From JALYZC01 sp035997675 (GTDB lineage Bacteria; Actinomycetota; Thermoleophilia; Solirubrobacterales; Solirubrobacteraceae), in contig DASYIJ010000161.1 of the NCBI GenBank assembly GCA_035997675.1, positions 1 to 20,043 of the forward strand: 20,043 nt of DNA, in the 5' to 3' direction. This document shows, one piece after another, positions 1 through 7,321 of the stretch. The first letter of the stretch is position 1. Each line of letters opens with the position of its first letter. The position numbers were made by a program, and so were the translations under genes. Below the pieces are notes generated by a model, which saw nothing but the letters and a program-made list of their open reading frames with translations, did no database searches and was not told the origin of the DNA.

Positions 1-1
1 G

Positions 2-928
2 CTGCCGCCGGCCGCGGCGCCCGAACGGCCGGTGCTGTTCTACAACCCGAAGTCCGGGGGCGGGAAGGCGGAGAAGTTCAGGCTGGCCGACGAGGCGCGC
101 ACGCGGGGCATCGAGGCCGTCGAGCTGCGGCGCGGGGACGACCTCGAGACGCTCGTGCGTGACGCTGTCTCCAGCGGTGCCGACGCGCTCGCGATGGCGG
201 GAGGCGACGGCTCGCAGGCCGTCGTTGCGACGGTCGCCGCCGAGAAGGGACTGCCCTACGCCTGCATCCCCGCGGGGACACGGAATCACTTCGCCCTCGA
301 CCTCGGTGTCGATCGCGAGGACGTCGTCGGCGCGCTGGACGCGTTCGTCGACGGAGGCGAGCGCACGGTCGACCTCGCCGAGGTCAACGGCCGCGTGTTC
401 GTCAACAACGTCTCGATGGGGCTGTACGCCGAGGCGGTCCAGCGCGAGGGCTACCGCGAGGCGAAGGTGAAGACCCTGCTCGACGCGGTGCCGGACGTCC
501 TCGGCCCCGACCGGGAGCCGCTCGACCTGCACTTCGCCCGCGCCGGCGAGGACAGGCGGGAATCGGTCGTGGCGCTCCTGGTCTCCAACAACAACTACCG
601 GCTCGGCCGCCTGCTCGGCGGGGGCACGCGCCCCCGGATCGACGACGGCGAGCTGGGCATCGTCGCCGTCAACACGCCGGCCGGCGGCGGCCAGGCGTGG
701 GTGGAGTGGTCCGCCACGTCCTTCGAGGTCGAGTCCGGCGCGCCCGTCCCGGCCGGGATCGACGGCGAGGCGACGACCCTCGACCCGCCCCTGCGCTTCC
801 GCATCCTGCCGGGCGCCCTGCGGGTGCGCATCGCGCGCGCTCACCCCGGCGCCTCGCCGTCCGCGCTCGAGCCCGAGGGGATGTGGGAGGCACTGCGCGC
901 GCTGGTGGGCATCGCCGCCGGCCGCTGA
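2..928 (+). CDS. Diacylglycerol kinase catalytic-domain lipid kinase (5' partial)
   Basis: The protein resembles the diacylglycerol kinase/YegS family, which phosphorylates diacylglycerol or a related lipid with ATP at the inner face of the membrane. Numbering from the GTG at 32, I see the opening strand FYNPKSGGGK (3-12), the nucleotide-binding GGDGS (57-61), the PAGTRNHFALDL segment (80-91) and NNVSMGLYAE (125-134); a C-terminal beta domain follows. The frame stays open to the left edge and encodes a Pro/Ala-rich stretch, so the true start, and possibly another domain such as PAP2 (a fusion known in actinobacteria), probably lies outside the window. GTG at 32 would begin right at the first strand and is less likely. 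It ends in TGATCA, where its TGA abuts the TGA of the convergent phosphatase gene with no gap. The lipid substrate cannot be read from the sequence. Confidence 0.9.
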   Translation: MPPAAAPERPVLFYNPKSGGGKAEKFRLADEARTRGIEAVELRRGDDLETLVRDAVSSGADALAMAGGDGSQAVVATVAAEKGLPYACIPAGTRNHFALDLGVDREDVVGALDAFVDGGERTVDLAEVNGRVFVNNVSMGLYAEAVQREGYREAKVKTLLDAVPDVLGPDREPLDLHFARAGEDRRESVVALLVSNNNYRLGRLLGGGTRPRIDDGELGIVAVNTPAGGGQAWVEWSATSFEVESGAPVPAGIDGEATTLDPPLRFRILPGALRVRIARAHPGASPSALEPEGMWEALRALVGIAAGR

Positions 929-940
929 TCAGCCGGCGGC
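914..940. terminator. Inverted repeat over two convergent stop codons
   Basis: Nine-base arms GCCGCCGGC (914-922) and GCCGGCGGC (932-940) pair perfectly around a 9-nt loop containing TGATCA, which holds both stop codons of the flanking convergent genes. There is no T-tract on either side. It could be a bidirectional, T-tract-free terminator, but GC-only arms also arise by chance in DNA of this composition. Confidence 0.4.
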
Positions 941-3019
941 CGGCGCCGCGGTGGGCCTCTCCGGGCGCGCCTCGACATCGAGGCCGGTCTCGGCGAGCCA
1001 CGTGCGCAGCACGGCGTGCATCGCCTCGACGCCGACGATCGCCTCGGGCTCAGGGCTCCAGGCGCTTGGGACGATCGCGAAGGGGTGGCTCTGGTCGCCG
1101 CCGAGGCCCCCGTGCGACCCCATGAACTCCTCGAAGGGCGCAACCTCGTCCGCCTCCGGGTCGTAGGTGCTGTTGATCAGTAGGTCGGGGCAGTGTGGGA
1201 ATCCGTCGGTCCGGCGCAGGTGCGCGGCCGCGTTGGGGCCGAAGGGGGCGAGCGGATCCTCGCCCTCGACGACGTCGTCGGCGAGTCGTCGCCGCCCGCT
1301 CCCACCGACCGCCACCGGCCCGTCGCGCTCGGAGCGGACCATCACGAAGCCGATGCCGGGATGCTCGGCGAGCGACTCCACGAGGCCGGGGTGGGCCGCG
1401 TCGATCTGCTCCAGGGTCATGCGCTCGTCGCGATCCGGCAGGTACACCAAGCCGAGGTTGCCCGACGCCAGCACGATCGCCTTCGCCGCCTCGTCGTCGA
1501 CCGCCTCGGCTTCCGCCTCACGCCGCTGCTCGAGGGCCGTGCGATTCGGCCCCAGGGTGACCGCGCCGTCGACGACGTGGCGGCGCGTGACGCGGTTGAG
1601 CAGGCGCCCGGCGAGCGTGTTGTCCTCGCGCGCCTCCGTGAGGGTCGCGCCCAGGTTCCCCCAGGCTTCGTCGACGGCGGCGGGCGCGCGCACCGAGCCC
1701 TCCCGGAGCGCGCGCTGCACGAGCTCCTCCAGGGTGATGTCGTAGCGCTGGCGGAACGGCCTGCCCTGCGTCTGGCCGTGATCGGAGAGCACGACGAGGT
1801 GGTAGGGGCGCGGCGCCTGCGCCGTGGCGCGCTCCAAGCGCTCGAGCTGCGCGTCGAGGAGCGCGAGCACGGCGAACGCGTCCGGCTCCGTGATGCCGGA
1901 GTGGTGTGCGACCTCGTCGTAGCCGACGAACGTCGCGTAGGCGACCGGCACCCCTTCGACGATGTCGGCCAGCAGCGTCGCGACGTTGAGGTCGCGCATC
2001 GCCACCGTGATGGCGCCGCGCGCGAACGGGTAGATCCCCCCGCGGGCCACGTGCTGCTCGCCCCGTTTGCGCTGCCGGCGCGCCGCCCGTCGCTCGAGCA
2101 CGACGTCCCACAGGAACAGCGCGATGGTGCGGGCGAACCCGTATGGGGCCGCGAAATAGGAGAAGAACTCGTTCGACTGCGAGCGCTTGCGGTCGCGAAC
2201 CACGCTCATCGTCGCCATGCAGCGCGGCGCGTCGCCCGACACCAGGTTGCCGCGGCTCGCGCCGTTCGCCGCGAGCAGGCCGCCGCCGTCCGAGCGCCGG
2301 CGCTCGATCTCGGCCGCGTCCTTGGGATGGTTGGACACGACCAGCTCGCCGCGCTCCTTCTCGTACCAGCGGAATGCCGGCATGTCGAAGTTGCTGCCGA
2401 GCAGCAGTCCCGCCTGGCTGGCCCCGGTCTGCGAGGACAGGTCGCATTCCCACGAGACGATTCGATGGCTGCCGTCCGCCAGCCAGCGGGCGAGCGTCGG
2501 CGCGTGGCCCTCGTCGAGCGCACGGCGAAGCACGGGCTCGGCGAGCCCGTCGATCTCGAACAGGATCACCCCGGGGACGTCGGTCGTGTTGCGCTCGCGC
2601 AGGCGGCGGCGCCGGCGCCTGACGAGGCGCAGGTGGTGAGCGTCGCCGTCGATGCCGAGCACGGGGATGGCGATCATCGTCACGATCGCCAGGCCGAAGG
2701 CGGCGGCGAGCGCCCCTCCGAAGCTGGGGTGCGACCCATCCACGATGTTGACCGCCAACCCGATGATCAGCGCGTTGCCCACCAGCGTGGCCAGGCCCAG
2801 CGTCAACACGGTGATCGGCAGGAACAGCCGGGTCAGCAGCGGCCAGAGCAGCCGGTTGAGGATCGCGATCAGCAGCGTGGTGACGAGCGCGCCGTCGAAC
2901 GACGGAACGGCGATGCCGGGCAGCAGCGCGGCCAACACCAGGAAGGCCAGCGCCGTCACCACCCACAGCGCCAGCACTCGAACGAACACGCCCAGTCGGC
3001 TGTGGCGAGTGCGGGTCAT
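929..3019 (-). CDS. Membrane-anchored alkaline-phosphatase-superfamily hydrolase with holin-like N-terminus
   Basis: This 696-residue protein joins a membrane domain to a large hydrolase domain. Residues 8-125 hold about four hydrophobic helices with the NRLLWPLL and GNALIIGLAVNIVDG patterns of the phage-holin-like (Phage_holin_4_2) family, followed by an Arg-rich linker (131-143). Residues 148-690 look like a type I phosphodiesterase/alkaline phosphatase. Candidate metal and catalytic residues are D157 (EIDGL), T198 in SSQTGASQ, D368 and H372 (GYDEVAHH), D413/H414 (SDHG) and H636 (GSHGG). The catalytic domain could hydrolyse a phosphoester at the membrane; the substrate is unknown. ATG at 3019 is the only sensible start because an in-frame stop lies 18 bp upstream. 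The start is 20 bp from the divergent MBL-fold gene. Adjacency to a lipid kinase makes a phospholipid-related role attractive, but that is inference. Confidence 0.88.
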   Translation of the reverse strand: MTRTRHSRLGVFVRVLALWVVTALAFLVLAALLPGIAVPSFDGALVTTLLIAILNRLLWPLLTRLFLPITVLTLGLATLVGNALIIGLAVNIVDGSHPSFGGALAAAFGLAIVTMIAIPVLGIDGDAHHLRLVRRRRRRLRERNTTDVPGVILFEIDGLAEPVLRRALDEGHAPTLARWLADGSHRIVSWECDLSSQTGASQAGLLLGSNFDMPAFRWYEKERGELVVSNHPKDAAEIERRRSDGGGLLAANGASRGNLVSGDAPRCMATMSVVRDRKRSQSNEFFSYFAAPYGFARTIALFLWDVVLERRAARRQRKRGEQHVARGGIYPFARGAITVAMRDLNVATLLADIVEGVPVAYATFVGYDEVAHHSGITEPDAFAVLALLDAQLERLERATAQAPRPYHLVVLSDHGQTQGRPFRQRYDITLEELVQRALREGSVRAPAAVDEAWGNLGATLTEAREDNTLAGRLLNRVTRRHVVDGAVTLGPNRTALEQRREAEAEAVDDEAAKAIVLASGNLGLVYLPDRDERMTLEQIDAAHPGLVESLAEHPGIGFVMVRSERDGPVAVGGSGRRRLADDVVEGEDPLAPFGPNAAAHLRRTDGFPHCPDLLINSTYDPEADEVAPFEEFMGSHGGLGGDQSHPFAIVPSAWSPEPEAIVGVEAMHAVLRTWLAETGLDVEARPERPTAAPAAG

Positions 3020-3039
3020 CGGTACGCGAGGATGGTGTC

Positions 3040-3837
3040 ATGCCGCCGAACCCCCCGCCCGGGAATGGTTCCGGGGACCGGCTCACGTGGGTCGGGCACG
3101 CCACGGTGCTGCTCGAGCTCGGCGGCCGGCGCCTGCTGACCGACCCGCTGCTGCGCTCGCGCGTCGGACCGCTCGCCCGCGCGAGCGAGGACGCCGACCC
3201 CGCCGTCGCCCGCGGCCTGGACGCGGTGCTCGTCTCGCATCTCCACCCCGACCATCTCGACGCGCGTTCGCTGCGTCGGATCGACGACGCCACGCCGGTG
3301 ATCGCGCCGCGCGGCGCCGGGAGCGTCGTGCGACGCCTCGGGTTCGCGGAGGTCACCGAGCTCGCCGTCGGCGAGGCCGTGGACGTCGGCGGGGTCGGAG
3401 TACGGGCGGTCCCGGCGCACCACGACGGGCGCCGCCGGCCCTTCGGCGCGCGCGCCGACACCATCGGCTTCGTGGCCACCGCCGAGCACCGCGTGTACTT
3501 CGCCGGCGACACCGGGCTCTTCGACGGCATGGCCGAGGTCGACGACGCGCTCGACGTCGCGCTGCTGCCCATCGCGGGTTGGGGTCCGACCCTGGGTTCG
3601 GGCCACCTCGGGCCGCGCGAGGCGGCCGTCGCCCTCGCCCGGCTGCGCCCCCGCCTCGCCGTCCCCATCCACTGGGGCACGCTCTACCCGCGCGGCCTGC
3701 GCTTCCGGCGCGCCCGCGTGCTCGCGGACCCGCCCCAGGAGTTCGCCCGGCGCGCGGCCGAGCTGGCGCCCGAGGTCGACGTGCGCGTGCTCGCCCCGGG
3801 CGGGGCGCTCAGGCTGGACGAGCGCCGGGGATCATGA
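3040..3837 (+). CDS. MBL-fold metal-dependent hydrolase (UlaG/NAPE-PLD-like)
   Basis: A 265-residue metallo-beta-lactamase-fold protein. The WVGHATVLLE opening (17-26) and the metal motif HLHPDH (67-72) are diagnostic. Further candidate ligands are H127/H128 (PAHHDG), D157 (AGDTG) and H211 (PIHWGT). The compact single-domain layout matches the Zn-dependent hydrolase group containing UlaG and N-acyl-phosphatidylethanolamine phospholipase D relatives; substrate unknown. There is no signal peptide, so it is probably cytoplasmic. ATG at 3040 has a good ribosome-binding site, GAGGA at 3028-3032, seven bases upstream. The gene runs head-to-head with the phosphatase and its stop overlaps that of the YkvA gene by six bases. 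Confidence 0.88.
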   Translation: MPPNPPPGNGSGDRLTWVGHATVLLELGGRRLLTDPLLRSRVGPLARASEDADPAVARGLDAVLVSHLHPDHLDARSLRRIDDATPVIAPRGAGSVVRRLGFAEVTELAVGEAVDVGGVGVRAVPAHHDGRRRPFGARADTIGFVATAEHRVYFAGDTGLFDGMAEVDDALDVALLPIAGWGPTLGSGHLGPREAAVALARLRPRLAVPIHWGTLYPRGLRFRRARVLADPPQEFARRAAELAPEVDVRVLAPGGALRLDERRGS

Positions 3838-3844
3838 CCGGCGC
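3822..3844. terminator. Inverted repeat over convergent overlapping stops
   Basis: GCGCCGG (3822-3828) pairs with CCGGCGC (3838-3844) around a 9-nt loop GGATCATGA. The loop contains TCATGA, the overlapping stop codons of the MBL-fold gene (plus) and the YkvA gene (minus). There is no T-tract. Its geometry matches the repeats at 914-940 and 11459-11483. Confidence 0.35.
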
Positions 3845-4224
3845 GCGGCGATCCGCTCGATCACGCGGAGCGACTGCGGGGGGCCCGGCCAGTGCTGGCG
3901 CAGGATCGACCGCCTCACGCCGCGGCGTACGGTGCGCAGGACCACCGCGGCGATGAGCACGTCGTCGAGCTGACCGATGATCGGGATGAAGTCCGGGATC
4001 AGGTCCAGCGGGCTCGCGAGGTAGCCCACGAGTCCCGCGAGCAGCGCCTTGTGACGGCGGGGCACCCGTGAGTCGCCGAGCAGGCGCCGGCAGAGCACGA
4101 GGCAGTCGGGGACGAAGCCGGCCACCGCCCGCGCGTCGGTGCGCCGCCCCACGACGACGAGCGCCAGCACGGCGGAGACGTACACGAGCAGAACGCCGGC
4201 GAGCGCGATCAGGATCCAGGTCAC
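3832..4224 (-). CDS. YkvA/DUF1232 family small membrane protein
   Basis: A 130-residue protein with an N-terminal membrane helix (about 3-25) and a DUF1232 core, YLASPLDLIPDFIPIIGQLDD (68-88), which is the family signature. Function is unknown in the family. I chose GTG at 4224 because it places the start directly before the membrane helix. A hexamer GAAAAT lies six bases upstream and could be the -10 of a leaderless transcript. GTG at 4302 would add 26 residues (rich in Arg and Gly) that look non-coding; that longer form remains possible. The stop overlaps the end of the convergent MBL-fold gene. Confidence 0.82.
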   Translation of the reverse strand: MTWILIALAGVLLVYVSAVLALVVVGRRTDARAVAGFVPDCLVLCRRLLGDSRVPRRHKALLAGLVGYLASPLDLIPDFIPIIGQLDDVLIAAVVLRTVRRGVRRSILRQHWPGPPQSLRVIERIAARRS

Positions 4225-4360
4225 GGACGCATTTTCGCCGATGTCCGTCCCACACCTCTCCCAGCGACCGGCGCCGGCCCGGTTGGCGCGGCGGTGCTCC
4301 ACGCGTTACGGTCGCCGTGGTTCCGCCCCCTCCTCGGCGGATGCTCGATACCGCAACCCG

Positions 4361-4365
4361 AGAGG
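4361..4365 (+). promoter_or_regulatory. Ribosome-binding site of the PLDc_N-SHOCT gene
   Basis: AGAGG lies seven bases before ATG 4373 and fixes that start against the longer open frame, which begins inside the divergent YkvA upstream region. Confidence 0.65.
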
Positions 4366-4372
4366 CCGTCAC

Positions 4373-4762
4373 ATGGTCATTGCCGACTTCACCGCGAGCG
4401 ACGCGTTCCTGACCGTCCTCGAGATCTTCTTCTTCGTCGTCTACTTCTGGATCCTGATCACGATCCTTTCCGACCTGTTCCGCGACCACGAGCTGTCGGG
4501 ATGGGCGAAGGCCGCGTGGGTGCTGTTCCTCGTGCTGGTCCCGATGGTGACGGCGCTGATCTACCTCATCGTCCGCGGCCAGGGGATGCGCGAGCGGGCC
4601 GTCAAGGAGCAGGCCGAGGCGCGCAAGCACTTCGAGAGCTACGTCCGCGAGACGGCCAGCACGTCGCCGGTCGACGAGCTGCACAAGCTCGCCGACCTCA
4701 AGGACCGGGGCGCGATCTCGGACGCCGAGTACGAGAAGCTGAAGGCGAAGCTGGTCGCCTAG
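4373..4762 (+). CDS. PLDc_N-SHOCT small membrane protein
   Basis: A 129-residue protein. Residues 10-68 form two membrane helices separated by the SDLFRDHELSGWAKAAW loop, typical of the PLDc_N (phospholipase D nuclease N-terminal) membrane module. Residues 99-128 form a C-terminal SHOCT motif (DELHKLADLKDRGAISDAEYE), a short helical oligomerisation domain. No catalytic phospholipase D domain is present, so no enzymatic activity should be assumed. This fusion is common in actinobacteria and its role is not established. It lies 128 bp upstream of the PspC operon in the same direction, with a possible hairpin between, so it is probably a separate unit. Confidence 0.87.
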   Translation: MVIADFTASDAFLTVLEIFFFVVYFWILITILSDLFRDHELSGWAKAAWVLFLVLVPMVTALIYLIVRGQGMRERAVKEQAEARKHFESYVRETASTSPVDELHKLADLKDRGAISDAEYEKLKAKLVA

Positions 4763-4770
4763 CGCCGCGG

Positions 4771-4793
4771 CGGTCGGACCCCGACCCCGACCG
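4771..4793 (+). terminator. Possible terminator hairpin after the SHOCT gene
   Basis: CGGTCGG (4771-4777) pairs with CCGACCG (4787-4793) around a 9-nt loop, starting eight bases after the stop codon. No T-tract follows. The stretch up to 4877 otherwise holds only weak promoter-like sequence, including GATACT at 4866-4871 ahead of the PspC gene, with no convincing -35. Confidence 0.4.
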
Positions 4794-4877
4794 ACACCGA
4801 GGGCGCACTCAGGGTCATCCCCAATAGGCACGGCGCGGCTCCCCGGCCATTCTCTGGTCGAACGCGATACTCGAACC

Positions 4878-4884
4878 AGAGGAG
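4878..4884 (+). promoter_or_regulatory. Ribosome-binding site of the PspC-toastrack gene
   Basis: AGAGGAG six bases before ATG 4891 is the strongest Shine-Dalgarno in the window, which suggests the operon's first gene is translated from a leadered mRNA. Confidence 0.75.
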
Positions 4885-4890
4885 TCCGAA

Positions 4891-5883
4891 ATGACCGACC
4901 AATCCGAACACCCACAGCCGCCCACGCCGGGCCCACGACGCTTCCTCCGCAGCCGCGACGACCGCTTCATAGCGGGCGTGTGCGGCGGTCTCGGGCGCTA
5001 CTTCAACGCCGATCCGGTGCTGTTCCGGGTCGGCGCGGTGGTGCTCGTCTTCCTGGGCGGCGTCGCGTTCCTGGCCTACCCCGCCCTGTGGCTCTTCACC
5101 TCCATCGACGACGGAACCGGCCAGCCGAGCGGGCCGTCCCCGATCCGCCGGCTGCTCGGCGGCGCCGACGGCCGGATCAGGGCCGGGCGCGTCGCGGCGC
5201 TCGTCGCCGCGATCGCGGGGGGCGCCCTGGCGCTGGGCGCGCTGGTGTTGGCCGCCGTCTGGGCGACCGGCTCGGGCGGCGGCGCCTGGGTGGCCGCCGT
5301 CCTGATCGCGATCGGCCTGGCCGCCGTCGCCGGTGCCCTGACCGGGCACCGGCGGGCGGCGTGGCTGCTTGTTCCCGCGCTCGTGATCGCCGCGCCCGCC
5401 GGCTTCGTGGCCGCCGCCGACGTGCGCTTCGACGGCGGCTTCGGCGACAAGCACTACCGCCCGACCGCGCTGTCGGCGCTGCCCGCGCACGGATACAAGC
5501 TCGGCGCCGGTCGCCTGCGCGTGGATCTACGGAACCTGTCGTTTGCGCCCGGCACCACCACCCGGCTGCCGATCCAGATCGGCATGGGCGCGGCCACGGT
5601 CATCGTCCCGCCGCAGGTGTGTGTCCAGTCCGACACCCACTTGGGCGCCGGGTACGTGAACGTGCTCGGCGACGAGGAGGGCGGCCTCGATGTCACGCGC
5701 GACCTCAGCGGCGCGCGCAGCCCGGCGCCCAGGGTCCAGTTGAAGGCCAAGCTCGGGATGGGCGCCCTCGAGGTCGTCCACCGGCCCCAGGACTCCGCCT
5801 TCGACAACCATGGCCACGGCCGGTTCCACTCAGGCGACGCAACGCTGCAGAACGCAGCGTGCACCGGACCGCTCACGGGGTGA
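4891..5883 (+). CDS. PspC-domain protein with C-terminal toastrack (LiaF-like) domain
   Basis: This 330-residue envelope-stress protein has a PspC domain at about 16-73 (RFIAGVCGGLGRYFNADPVLFR, then a membrane helix). Three or four more hydrophobic helices lie at about 100-176. A beta-rich C-terminal domain (180-300) starts with GGFGDKHYRP, a hallmark of the LiaF C-terminal / DUF2154 toastrack fold, and has repeats such as IGMGAATVIVP and LGMGALEVV. In the LiaF family this domain senses or relays envelope stress to the paired kinase. It is first in a tightly packed operon; the next gene starts inside its stop codon (GTGA). Regulation of the downstream kinase by this protein is inferred from architecture and context. 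Confidence 0.88.
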   Translation: MTDQSEHPQPPTPGPRRFLRSRDDRFIAGVCGGLGRYFNADPVLFRVGAVVLVFLGGVAFLAYPALWLFTSIDDGTGQPSGPSPIRRLLGGADGRIRAGRVAALVAAIAGGALALGALVLAAVWATGSGGGAWVAAVLIAIGLAAVAGALTGHRRAAWLLVPALVIAAPAGFVAAADVRFDGGFGDKHYRPTALSALPAHGYKLGAGRLRVDLRNLSFAPGTTTRLPIQIGMGAATVIVPPQVCVQSDTHLGAGYVNVLGDEEGGLDVTRDLSGARSPAPRVQLKAKLGMGALEVVHRPQDSAFDNHGHGRFHSGDATLQNAACTGPLTG

Positions 5884-6074
5884 GCGTCCCGGGCCCCAGG
5901 CGCCGTGACGTGCCCACGCTGGTCGGCGGCCTGGCCGCGACCGGCGTGGGCATCCTGCTGCTGCTCGACAGCGTGGGCGCGATCCGGCTGAGCTTCGGCT
6001 GGCTCGGCCCGGCGCTGCTCGCGGCGGTCGGCGCCTACCTGCTCGCCGGCGGACTCGCACAGCGACGCCGCTGA
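5880..6074 (+). CDS. Small two-helix membrane protein in the PspC operon
   Basis: A 64-residue protein starting at GTG 5880, whose last two bases open the TGA of the PspC-toastrack gene, so translation is probably coupled. A basic start (PGRRRD-like, residues 5-10) precedes one hydrophobic helix (12-30), a short SVGAIRLSFG turn, a second helix (41-60) and a QRRR tail. This matches the TM-hairpin module found in LiaI/LiaF-type membrane regions (an LDSVGAI..GWLGPALL pattern). It is short enough to be missed by automated callers, and the much longer open frame above it (from 4980) is a shadow. Probable role: membrane partner of the stress sensor, by context only. Confidence 0.75.
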   Translation: MSVPGPRRRDVPTLVGGLAATGVGILLLLDSVGAIRLSFGWLGPALLAAVGAYLLAGGLAQRRR

Positions 6075-6082
6075 GCGTCACC

Positions 6083-7321
6083 ATGCAACCGATGGCCGCC
6101 CCCGCGTATCGCTCGTTGTGGCGCGATCCCGAGCACGGGCTCGTGGCGGGCGTCTGTGCGGGACTGGCCGAACGGATCGGCGTCGATCCGCTGCTGCTGC
6201 GCGCCGCCTTCGTGGCCGCAACCGCGGCCGGCGGCGTCGGCATCGTCGCCTACGGCGTCCTCTGGCTCCTGCTTCCCGCGGTCGGCGAGGATCGCGCCCC
6301 GCTGCGCGGCCTGCGCAAGCGCGCCCCGGGTAGCTGGCGCACCGCGGCCGGCGTGGCCCTGCTGACGCTCAGCGGCCTGCTGGTGCTGCGCCAGTTGGGC
6401 CTGTGGTTCTCCGACGCGATCGTGTGGCCGGTGGTCCTCGCCGCAGCGGGCGTGGCACTGGCGTGGCGCCTGGCGGGGCCCGGACCCGACAGCGCGACCG
6501 AGGAGCCCGAAGCGGCGGACGCGGACGCCCCGGCCGCGATCCAGCGCCGCCGCGCGCTGCGGGGCGCCTACGGCGGCGGGTTCGGCGTCGCGCTGATCGT
6601 CGGTGCGGCGCTGCTCTTCCTGTACGCCAACGGGCTGCTGGCCGGTCTCGGCGACCTGGTGCTCACCGTCGTGGTGGTCGTGGCCGCGGTCGGGCTCATC
6701 CTCGCCCCGTTCTGGTGGCGGCTCGTCCGCAGCCTGTCGGCCGAGCGCGCCGCGCGGATACGCTCGCAGGAGCGCACCGAGGTATCGGCCCATCTCCACG
6801 ACTCGGTGCTGCAGACGCTCGCGCTCGTCCAGCGCCAGGCCGCGGACCCGCGCGCCGTGTCCGCGCTGGCCCGGCGACAGGAGCGGGAACTGCGGGCGTG
6901 GCTCCAGGACCGCGACGCACCGGGAGCCGACGAGAGCCTGGCCGGCGCGCTGACCGCCGCCGCCGAGGAGGTCGAGGCGGCGCACGGCGTGGGCGTCGAC
7001 GTCGTCACGGTCGGCGACGCCGCGCTCGACGACCACACGCGCGCGCTGACCGCCGCCGCGCGCGAGGCGCTCGTCAACGCCGCCAAGTTCGCCGGCGACG
7101 CCGGCCCGGTGTCGCTCTACGCCGAAGCCGACGGCGAGCGGCTGCAGGTCTTCGTGCGCGACCGCGGCCCGGGCTTCGACCCCGAGGCGACGCCGGCGGA
7201 CCGGCGCGGGGTGCGCGACTCCATCGTCGGCCGCATGGCGCGGCACGGCGGCCACGCCGCGATCCGCCCGGCCCCCGGGCGCGGCACCGAGGTCGAGTTG
7301 ACGCTGGAGCGCCCGCGATGA
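6083..7321 (+). CDS. PspC-fused sensor histidine kinase (HisKA_3 / NarL-LiaS type)
   Basis: This 412-residue kinase has an N-terminal PspC domain (about 8-65, LVAGVCAGLAERIGVDPLLLR) with a membrane helix. Hydrophobic segments follow at 86-106, 112-130, 166-187 and 190-211. The cytoplasmic part begins near 213. H239 in AHLHDSVLQTL is the predicted phospho-acceptor. The ATPase shows an N box (EALVNAAKFA, N332), a G1 box (DRGPGFD, 360-366) and a GRGTEVEL motif (399-406). It should autophosphorylate in response to envelope stress and phosphorylate the response regulator, whose ATG overlaps its stop (ATGA). PspC-kinase fusions next to toastrack proteins are a known actinobacterial arrangement. The stimulus is inferred. 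Confidence 0.92.
   Translation: MQPMAAPAYRSLWRDPEHGLVAGVCAGLAERIGVDPLLLRAAFVAATAAGGVGIVAYGVLWLLLPAVGEDRAPLRGLRKRAPGSWRTAAGVALLTLSGLLVLRQLGLWFSDAIVWPVVLAAAGVALAWRLAGPGPDSATEEPEAADADAPAAIQRRRALRGAYGGGFGVALIVGAALLFLYANGLLAGLGDLVLTVVVVVAAVGLILAPFWWRLVRSLSAERAARIRSQERTEVSAHLHDSVLQTLALVQRQAADPRAVSALARRQERELRAWLQDRDAPGADESLAGALTAAAEEVEAAHGVGVDVVTVGDAALDDHTRALTAAAREALVNAAKFAGDAGPVSLYAEADGERLQVFVRDRGPGFDPEATPADRRGVRDSIVGRMARHGGHAAIRPAPGRGTEVELTLERPR

Noticed and set aside
1193..3139. Long plus-strand open frame opposite the phosphatase gene
   Set aside because: It is antisense to a gene with clear catalytic motifs. The composition (Arg, His, Gln, Pro-rich) is typical of GC-bias shadows.
2652..3956. 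Plus-strand frame across the phosphatase and MBL-fold genes
   Set aside because: It has no motifs, is Arg/Pro-rich, and crosses two well-supported genes on different strands.
4980..6074. Plus-strand frame of 364 codons over the PspC gene
   Set aside because: The first 300 codons are an out-of-frame shadow. Only the last 64 codons, from GTG 5880, are credible and were annotated.
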